From positions 1,508,528 to 1,521,646 of the forward strand of contig CP070726.1 of the NCBI GenBank assembly GCA_020350865.1: DNA of 13,119 bases, written 5' to 3'. The position numbers were made by a program, and so were the translations under genes. Numbering within the stretch: the stretch's first letter is position 1; every line of letters starts with the position of its first letter. This document shows positions 1 to 4,792 of the stretch, piece after piece. The notes under the pieces were generated by a model. The model did no database searches. It was not told where the DNA came from and saw nothing but the letters and a program-made list of their open reading frames with translations. This stretch comes from Thermoplasmata archaeon (lineage in GTDB: Archaea; Thermoplasmatota; Thermoplasmata; GCA-020350865).

Positions 1-10
1 AACACCCGCT

Positions 11-28
11 CCGGGTAGTAGGACCCGG
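11..28. repeat. GC-rich 6-bp inverted repeat
   Basis: CCGGGT (11-16) and ACCCGG (23-28) are perfectly complementary around a six-base loop. The element lies just past the stop of the DUF1614-like minus-strand gene, in a 48-base GC-rich window edge. It could be a 3' hairpin of that transcript or part of an element cut by the window. There is no T-run on either side, so it is not an ordinary intrinsic terminator, and I see no T-arm motif that would make it a tRNA. Confidence 0.35.
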
Positions 29-48
29 TCCCGCGAATGACCGCGCTT

Positions 49-663
49 CTAGGAGTTGGCAACCCGTCCTCCGCTCACGCGCCCCATTTCCTCCCGGATC
101 TCCTCCAGCCCCATGAGGACAAGAGGGATGCGCACGATATCCGCCCCGATGAGCACACCGAATGTGGTTGTTGAGTAGGCGAAGGGAATTCCTGAGGTAA
201 GGTTCATTCTGTATATCAACAGGGTGAGGCCAATGGCCGCAAATGATGGAAAGAAATAGAACGGAAACTCGGAAACGATTCCCAAAGGCGGTCTGAACTC
301 CGAAACCAGGTTGGTAACAATGCCGATCAGAACCACACAGAGGAGAAAGGCGTATAGGTTCAATTTCTTTTTCTTTAGAAGGTACATGGAAAGAACGACT
401 GGCACAATGGCACCGCCAAAATCGATGGCGATAAGGGAGCTTTGGTATATCCACAAGGGCACCCCGTACAGACCCAAGGGCCCAAGGACGATGCCGAGCA
501 GCCCGCCCACCAAGAGCAGGCCCACCTCCCTTCTCCCGAATCCACATCTCTGCAAGAATCCGGCATAGTCCATATGACCGATGTACATCACAATGTAAAG
601 AAGCACAGGGGCGGAAATAAAAACCACGCCTTCCAGCACGAATCTCCACAGCTCTTGTCCCAT
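49..663 (-). CDS. DUF1614-like polytopic membrane protein
   Basis: This 204-residue protein is mostly hydrophobic, with about six predicted membrane helices and short charged loops. The mid-protein stretch IDFGGAIVPVVLSMYLL and the late stretch FGVLIGADIVRIP match, from memory, the pattern of the DUF1614 family. That family is found in archaea and bacteria and has no established function. The start is uncertain: the frame opens with GTG at 672, three codons before the ATG at 663. I chose ATG because a TATA-like element on the minus strand (complement of 681-686) lies about 21 bases upstream, which fits a leaderless or nearly leaderless transcript, and because there is no clear ribosome site. 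The gene is not closely packed with its neighbour at 747-1127. A transport or envelope role is only a guess. Confidence 0.72.
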   Translation of the reverse strand: MGQELWRFVLEGVVFISAPVLLYIVMYIGHMDYAGFLQRCGFGRREVGLLLVGGLLGIVLGPLGLYGVPLWIYQSSLIAIDFGGAIVPVVLSMYLLKKKKLNLYAFLLCVVLIGIVTNLVSEFRPPLGIVSEFPFYFFPSFAAIGLTLLIYRMNLTSGIPFAYSTTTFGVLIGADIVRIPLVLMGLEEIREEMGRVSGGRVANS

Positions 664-746
664 TACGACCACTGTAAATCCTTATAGTTGATATCTTTTG
701 CCAAACTTATCATTTTAATTAAAAAAGATATATTTATACCCTGCCC

Positions 747-1127
747 TCACTCCTTCTCATCCCTGACCCACATGTCATCCGACATCTCCTGGTAGATGTT
801 GTATTCGTCCCCTCCCTTGTCTTCATCTTTAAGATCCGCGAGCCTCAGTATATCGTTCTTTTTCAGCACCCAGTAGTGAATGCGCCAGATCTTGCCCTTC
901 TTGATGGTGATCTGATCCTGGAAGGTGGTCAGTATGCCAACATCCTGCAGCATGTAAAAGACATCCCTGTCCCTGGCCTTGAGGAGGTTGTCCGACACCA
1001 TATCATCGAAGCCAAAGAAGTTCATCACGTACTCCGCCAGCTTCTTGCACTCCTCCGCTTCCATACCCTTCTTTCCCAGGGTGTTCAAAAGGGCTTTCTC
1101 AATATCCTGGACAGTTATGGTGACCAT
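747..1127 (-). CDS. Small archaeal protein, possibly DUF6015-like, winged-helix-like
   Basis: This soluble acidic protein has 126 residues. The N-terminal half is helical (IEKALLNTLGKKGMEAEECKKL), followed by a predicted helix at 51-60, then KKGKIWRIHYWVLKK (76-90), which looks like the beta hairpin of a winged helix. The C-terminal 25 residues are strongly acidic and probably disordered. From memory it resembles the archaeal family DUF6015, of unknown function; I cannot confirm that here. The start at ATG 1127 is supported by a TATA element on the minus strand (complement of 1167-1176), which would put transcription about 18 bases upstream. No catalytic motif is visible. A DNA- or RNA-associated role is possible but not shown. 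The genes on either side are also small basal-type archaeal proteins. Confidence 0.75.
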   Translation of the reverse strand: MVTITVQDIEKALLNTLGKKGMEAEECKKLAEYVMNFFGFDDMVSDNLLKARDRDVFYMLQDVGILTTFQDQITIKKGKIWRIHYWVLKKNDILRLADLKDEDKGGDEYNIYQEMSDDMWVRDEKE

Positions 1128-1166
1128 GCCAACATCCCTTTAAGGAGCGCAACATTGCCCGAAAGC

Positions 1167-1176
1167 CTATATTAGG
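1167..1176 (-). promoter_or_regulatory. TATA-like element for the 747-1127 gene
   Basis: On the minus strand this reads CTAATATAGG, inside a near-palindrome whose CCTA and TAGG arms are 1167-1170 and 1174-1177. Its centre is about 26 bases before a start site near 1145, giving a leader of about 18 bases before the ATG at 1127. Assignment is from spacing and A/T content only. Confidence 0.4.
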
Positions 1177-1187
1177 GCAGTTGACCT

Positions 1188-1219
1188 AATCGAATATTGC
1201 ATTAAAGTATCTTTCGATT
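1188..1219. repeat. 7-bp inverted repeat, possible operator
   Basis: AATCGAA (1188-1194) is the exact complement of TTCGATT (1213-1219), with 18 bases between. A direct repeat AAGTATC (1205-1211 and 1221-1227) overlaps it. The cluster lies just upstream, on the minus strand, of the TATA-like element of the 747-1127 gene, where an archaeal activator would bind. No regulator is assigned. Confidence 0.35.
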
Positions 1220-1281
1220 GAAGTATCAAAATAGGCGTCTTTTTTCGGATTCAGGCTGGTTTTCTTCAGGTTCGGCGAAGC

Positions 1282-1596
1282 TCATCCGTACGCATAACCG
1301 TCATATTCATCGGCTTTTCCCTTTTTTCCACCCCTTCTCTTTATGGCTGTGCGCTGGCTGGCCTTCCTCCCCATGAAATGAAAATCCCTTCTGAGAAGCC
1401 TGATGTAGACCTTGTCGGGCAGGGGCTCCAGCTCGATTATCCCCCTGGCCTGCAGCTTTTTTACCCCCCTTTCCACAGCGGCCTCGGACATGCCGAGCTC
1501 CTTTTTCAGCTCCTCGAACGTAATGGGGTACACCTCGAGGAGGACCTCAATTATCCTGCCTTCTGTGGTACCCCTCTCGATTTCTATCATCAGCAT
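1282..1596 (-). CDS. Winged-helix DNA-binding protein with basic tail
   Basis: This 104-residue protein starts with a winged-helix domain (about 8-68). The helices run through TTEGRIIEVLLEVYPITFEE and KKELGMSEAAVERGVKKLQARG, where the latter holds the recognition helix, and the wing ends at PDKVYIRLLRRDF. A lysine/arginine-rich tail (RKASQRTAIKRRGGKKGK) and a short tyrosine-rich end (DEYDGYAYG) follow. The fold suggests a small transcription factor or chromatin-associated protein of archaeal type; targets are unknown. M1 (1596) and M3 (1590) are both possible starts. A TATA box centred near 1617 would start transcription close to 1590, so a leaderless message from M3 is plausible. There is no strong ribosome site. 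The upstream PRC-barrel gene is 70 bases away on the same strand but probably has its own promoter. Confidence 0.8.
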   Translation of the reverse strand: MLMIEIERGTTEGRIIEVLLEVYPITFEELKKELGMSEAAVERGVKKLQARGIIELEPLPDKVYIRLLRRDFHFMGRKASQRTAIKRRGGKKGKADEYDGYAYG

Positions 1597-1612
1597 GTAA
1601 TCTCATTTATGG

Positions 1613-1622
1613 TATAATATAT
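1613..1622 (-). promoter_or_regulatory. TATA box for the winged-helix gene
   Basis: On the minus strand this is ATATATTATA. Its centre lies 20-27 bases before the two candidate start codons (1596 and 1590), the classical archaeal distance for a leaderless transcript. It sits in the 70-base gap after the PRC-barrel gene, which argues that the two genes are transcribed separately, at least in part. Confidence 0.5.
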
Positions 1623-1666
1623 CTTGGCCTTCAATTGACGTTAATACCTAAGAAAAGCCTGTGCTT

Positions 1667-1972
1667 CTAACGAAAGGGTTCGGCCCTCTCCACTGCCAGC
1701 TTGCGCAGCTTTCTGACCTTTTCCTTGCCTCCAATGCTCACGTACTGAGGAAAATGCTTTAAAAGCACCATGTCGCCCACCGATGCGATCCAGCGATAGG
1801 GAATGAGCACACTTCTCGAATCCTCCACGAGCAGCGGATTCGTGTGCCTGACATAGACGCCGTGGATTCTCATACTCTCGGTATCCACCACGATATTATC
1901 CACACTTCCCAGATACAAAGCATCGTTTGTGTAAACCTCAAGCCCGATGATTTCTAAAAGTTCTGTCATCAT
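1667..1972 (-). CDS. PRC-barrel domain protein
   Basis: This 101-residue protein is essentially one PRC-barrel: ELLEIIGLEVYTNDALYLGS opens the barrel, VDNIVVDTESMRIHGVYVRH gives the typical paired strands, and VLIPYRWIASVGDMVLLKH closes it. A short basic helix (KEKVRKLRKLAVERAE) ends the protein. PRC-barrels are small beta domains found in RimM, photosynthetic reaction centres and many short archaeal proteins. Some archaeal single-domain PRC proteins act in cell division as partners of SepF, but nothing here proves that role. The protein begins MM. The first ATG (1972) is preferred because a GGAGG (complement of 1983-1987) lies ten bases upstream; from the second Met the spacing would be 13. 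It is divergent from citF, with 234 bases between. Confidence 0.85.
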   Translation of the reverse strand: MMTELLEIIGLEVYTNDALYLGSVDNIVVDTESMRIHGVYVRHTNPLLVEDSRSVLIPYRWIASVGDMVLLKHFPQYVSIGGKEKVRKLRKLAVERAEPFR

Positions 1973-2206
1973 AAATATCAGTCCTCCGTATCGTGTTCTC
2001 CATATATCAAAATTACGCAGATTCGGGTCTGATTGCGGACTTTAAAAGAAATTCGGTATTTTTATCCGATCCCACTTTGTTTTTTGATAGGGTGGGAGGA
2101 GGGGGCCGGAGGCGGGCAGAGAGGCTTACTTAACTACCCCTATAATCAAAGCATTAATAACAATGTATAGCATTTCCCTTCTCAGTATCTCAGCGGGGAA
2201 TGAAAT
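1973..2206. promoter_or_regulatory. Divergent intergenic region between PRC-barrel gene and citF
   Basis: This 234-base region carries the ribosome site of the PRC-barrel gene (1983-1987, minus strand). It also has A/T-rich stretches at 2041-2068 and a G-rich plus-strand tract at 2090-2116. An A/T element TTAATAAC near 2155-2162 could be the citF TATA box, placing the start near 2185. A weak GGGGA (2195-2199) precedes the citF ATG. Arms TCCCAC (2070-2075) and GTGGGA (2092-2097) could form a weak hairpin. I see no RNA gene here. Confidence 0.4.
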
Positions 2207-3757
2207 ATGGATGCAGTCACAAACTCTGTGGGCAGAAAAATCCCCTTGGAAATGGACGGTCGGAAGCTCAAACCCTACAACGGTGCCTTTACAACGGCAC
2301 CCTCGCCCTGGAAGGCCCCGATGAAGGCTGGATTTCTCAAACCAGGAGACAGCAAAATTGTGGGCTCAATTGCGGAGACCATCGATAAAACCGGACTTTC
2401 CGACGGGATGACCGTGTCGTTTCACCACCATCTAAGAAACGGCGATGGTGTCGTGAACATGGTTGCGGATGCCATTGCCCAGAAGGGTATCAAGAACATC
2501 AGGATATTCCCCACGGCACTCTTTCCAGTGCACGAGCACCTCATACAACATGTGGAATCAGGGGTCATTACATCCATCGAGGGCAGCATGAACGGACCCG
2601 TGGGTGTCGCCGCTACCTACGGTCTGCTCCCCAAGTGCGCCGTCCTGAGATCCCACGGAGGGAGAATCAGGGCCATACATTCGGGTGATGTCAAAGTGGA
2701 TGTGGCGTTTCTGGCCGCATCATCATCTGACCCTTACGGCAACTGCAACGGAGTCTTCGGTCCCAACTTCTTCGGTCCCGTGGGCCTGGCAAGGGCCGAT
2801 GCCATGTTTGCGGAGCACGTGGTTATTGTATCCGATAACCTTGTCCAGTACCCGGCCTACCCCATCAGCATCTCCCAGAAATATGTAGATTATGTTGTAG
2901 AGGTGGACAGCATAGGGGACCACAAGGGCATCGTCTCCGGCACCACAGAGGTCACAAAGGACCCAAAACAGCTGGCCATGGCAGAGCAGATAGTGAAGCT
3001 CATGGAGGAATCGGGCCTCCTGAAGGAGGGCATGTCATTTCAGGCCGGTGCCGGGGGTGTGTCCCTGGCCTCCATGAAAGTGCTGCACGATTACATGAGG
3101 GACAAGGGCATCAAGGGCTCCTTTGCCATCGGCGGGACCACCAAATACCTGGTGGATATGCTCAGGGACGGCACGATCCGCATACTGCTTACGGGACAGT
3201 CCTTTGACCTGGAATCCATCGAGTCCATTGCAAGGGATTTCGGCCACCAGGAGATAACCACTGATTTCTATGCCAATATCCACAACAAGGGCTGTGCAGT
3301 GAACTGGCTCGATGTGGTTATCCTCGGGGCAACCGAAATCGACGTGGACTTCAACGTCAATGTCAATACCCATTCCGACGGAAAACTGCTGCACGGCATC
3401 GGCGGCCACCAGGACACGGCTGCGGGAGCAAAACTCACCATAATGGTGGCCCCCCTCTTCAGAAAAAAGATCCCGATAATCAGGGAGAGCGTGACAACCG
3501 TCACAACCCCAGGGGAGACCGTGGATGCTGTGGTGACAAACGAGGGTATAGCCATCAATCCGCAAAATAAGGAGCTGACCGCCAAAATGATGGGCTCGGA
3601 ACTGCCCATCGTGCCCATCGAGGAGCTCAAGAACCGTGCTTACGAGGCCACTGGCGGTCCTCCCGGAATCGTAACGGAGGACAGGATCATCGCCCTCATC
3701 GAGTACCGCGATGGATCCATCATTGATGTTGTCAAGCAGCTAAAGAGAGAACCTTGA
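2207..3757 (+). CDS. citF: Citrate CoA-transferase (citrate lyase alpha subunit)
   Basis: At 516 residues this matches the usual CitF length (about 510). The family moves CoA, or the acyl carrier thioester, from an acetyl thioester to citrate, giving citryl thioester and acetate (EC 2.8.3.10). Visible family motifs are SFHHHLRNGD (71-80), RSHGGRIRAIHSGD (148-161) followed by VDVAFLAAS, VSDNLVQYPAYPISISQ (208-224), GIVSGTTEVTKDP (241-253) and GATEIDVDFNVNV (374-386). Glu377 in the last motif is a candidate for the glutamate that carries the CoA intermediate; that assignment is inference. GIGGHQDTAAGAKL and the C-terminal TPGETVDAVVTNEGIAINP complete the pattern. It is followed after nine bases by a citryl-CoA lyase gene, so the two form an operon. 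No CitD (acyl carrier) or CitE gene is present in the window. The protein is probably cytoplasmic. Confidence 0.93.
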   Translation: MDAVTNSVGRKIPLEMDGRKLKPYNGAFTTAPSPWKAPMKAGFLKPGDSKIVGSIAETIDKTGLSDGMTVSFHHHLRNGDGVVNMVADAIAQKGIKNIRIFPTALFPVHEHLIQHVESGVITSIEGSMNGPVGVAATYGLLPKCAVLRSHGGRIRAIHSGDVKVDVAFLAASSSDPYGNCNGVFGPNFFGPVGLARADAMFAEHVVIVSDNLVQYPAYPISISQKYVDYVVEVDSIGDHKGIVSGTTEVTKDPKQLAMAEQIVKLMEESGLLKEGMSFQAGAGGVSLASMKVLHDYMRDKGIKGSFAIGGTTKYLVDMLRDGTIRILLTGQSFDLESIESIARDFGHQEITTDFYANIHNKGCAVNWLDVVILGATEIDVDFNVNVNTHSDGKLLHGIGGHQDTAAGAKLTIMVAPLFRKKIPIIRESVTTVTTPGETVDAVVTNEGIAINPQNKELTAKMMGSELPIVPIEELKNRAYEATGGPPGIVTEDRIIALIEYRDGSIIDVVKQLKREP

Positions 3758-3766
3758 GGTGATTTC

Positions 3767-4537
3767 ATGGAACCTGTAAAATGGAAAACCGGCATCACGA
3801 AAGTGGAGCCTAACAATATTGTTACCCGGGGATATCCCCAGGACGAACTGATCGGGAACGTCCCTTTTGCCCATGTAGTTTTCCTTCTCCTGAAAGGTGA
3901 GATGCCCGAAGAAAAGGAGGGGAAAATGATGGATGCTATCTTAACAGCCTGTGTTGATCATGGCGTGACACCTCCATCGTCTCAAGCAGCCAGGGTGGTT
4001 GCCTCGGGAGGCGTGCCCATGCCCACTGCCATTGCCGCAGGCCTCATGTCCATCGGTGATTTCCACGGGGGAGCAATAGAGAAAGGTGCCCTTTTCCTAC
4101 AGGATGGAGTAAAGAGGATGGTTGAGGAGGGGAAGAACCCTGAGGAGATGGCCGCCGAACTTGTTGCCGAATCCAGGGAGAAGAAGCAGAGAATCCTGGG
4201 CTTCGGCCACAGGATCCACTCCGATGATCCACGGACAAAGAAACTGCTCTCACTCGCCGATGAACTGGGTATTGCCGGGGACCACACCGCCCTCTCAAGA
4301 GCCATCCAGATAGAGTTGGAAAAAGCACTGGACAGGAAGATGCCCATCAACGTTGACGGCTGCGTGGCGGCGCTCATTTCGGACATGGGCTTCGACTGGA
4401 GGCTGGGCAAGGCCTTTTTCCTGATCGGTAGGGCGGCTGGATTGACTGCCCAGGTCTATGAGGAGGTGTCCAGGGAAAAGCCCATGAGGAGGATGTGGAG
4501 CGCTGAGGTTGATTATGACGGACCAGGGGGAAAGTAA
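3767..4537 (+). CDS. Citryl-CoA lyase, short citrate-synthase-fold type
   Basis: This 256-residue protein is a shortened citrate-synthase-fold enzyme. That is the size expected for stand-alone citryl-CoA lyase and for the lyase domain of ATP-citrate lyase, and well below citrate synthase (about 370-430). All three catalytic positions are visible: His100 in GDFHGGA, His148 in GFGHRIHSDDPR and Asp197 in INVDG. The expected reaction is citryl-CoA to acetyl-CoA plus oxaloacetate, or the reverse. This is not CitE, which has a different TIM-barrel fold. The start is fixed by GAGGTGAT (3756-3763) overlapping the citF stop, three bases before the ATG. Paired with CitF, it could complete citrate cleavage using free CoA thioesters. 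True citrate synthase activity is less likely given the missing N-terminal part. An alternative is a lyase for a related citryl- or malyl-like CoA ester. Confidence 0.85.
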   Translation: MEPVKWKTGITKVEPNNIVTRGYPQDELIGNVPFAHVVFLLLKGEMPEEKEGKMMDAILTACVDHGVTPPSSQAARVVASGGVPMPTAIAAGLMSIGDFHGGAIEKGALFLQDGVKRMVEEGKNPEEMAAELVAESREKKQRILGFGHRIHSDDPRTKKLLSLADELGIAGDHTALSRAIQIELEKALDRKMPINVDGCVAALISDMGFDWRLGKAFFLIGRAAGLTAQVYEEVSREKPMRRMWSAEVDYDGPGGK

Positions 4538-4563
4538 TCAATATTTTCTCTAAATAATTATTA

Positions 4564-4599
4564 GGTAATCTGGTATTTTAATGGTAATTACCAGGTATT
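4564..4599. repeat. GGTAWT half-site cluster with palindrome
   Basis: GGTAAT or GGTATT occurs at 4564, 4572, 4583 and 4594, and as its complement ATTACC at 4587-4592. The third copy and the complement form the perfect ten-base palindrome GGTAATTACC (4583-4592). CTGGTA (4570-4575) and TACCAG (4589-4594) form a wider inverted repeat. The cluster ends one base before a TATATATAT stretch. It looks like a multi-site operator, but it could also lie in the 3' region of the citryl-CoA lyase transcript. Confidence 0.45.
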
Positions 4600-4689
4600 C
4601 TATATATATTCTGATCTTCTTATTTCTATTCAATTCTGGTTTGAACATCTGTGGGATAAAAAAGTAATTCCGGGATAGGGTTTGGTGAG

Positions 4690-4728
4690 ACGCTTTTCAG
4701 GATGCTATAAAAGCATTTCGAAAAGTGT
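4690..4728. promoter_or_regulatory. Symmetric operator-like inverted repeat centred on a TATA box
   Basis: The outer arms ACGCTTTTC (4690-4698) and GAAAAGTGT (4720-4728) are complementary at 8 of 9 positions. The inner arms ATGCT (4702-4706) and AGCAT (4712-4716) are perfect. Both pairs share the same centre at 4709, with equal three-base gaps between the arms. The centre is TATAAAA (4706-4712), a good archaeal TATA box that would start transcription near 4735, about 58 bases before the ATG at 4793. A dimeric regulator bound here would block TBP, so repression is the natural reading. Confidence 0.55.
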
Positions 4729-4792
4729 ACCAATCTTTACTAATAAAGTACTCGCCATACAAATCCTCATAAAAAAAATTGGAGGATACGAT

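Larger units (their letters stand above)
4538..4792 (+). promoter_or_regulatory. AT-rich promoter region of the PKD-protein operon
   Basis: These 255 bases carry no convincing gene. In order they hold a cluster of GGTAWT repeats (4564-4599), a TATATATAT stretch (4601-4609), and a 39-base inverted repeat centred on a second TATA box (4690-4728). The GGAGG ribosome site (4781-4785) lies seven bases before the ATG at 4793. An open frame from TTG 4682 runs in phase into the PKD gene, but the ribosome site and the signal-like N-terminus at 4793 argue against using it. Confidence 0.6.

Noticed and set aside
1..48. Possible tRNA end at the window edge
   Set aside because: The GC-rich hairpin suggested a structured RNA, but neither strand shows a T-arm (GGTTCRAATCC-like), a D-arm or a CCA end.
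3035..3565. 176-codon open frame on the minus strand inside citF
   Set aside because: It lies fully within strongly conserved CitF motifs on the plus strand and shows no family features of its own.
4690..4728. The inverted repeat as an intrinsic terminator of the citrate operon
   Set aside because: It lies 150 bases after the citryl-CoA lyase stop, has no following T-run, and its loop is an archaeal TATA box at a fitting distance from the next gene.
4682..4792. N-terminal extension of the PKD protein from TTG 4682
   Set aside because: It would begin before the likely transcription start (near 4735) and lacks a ribosome site. GGAGG before ATG 4793 and the basic-plus-hydrophobic N-terminus there fit far better.
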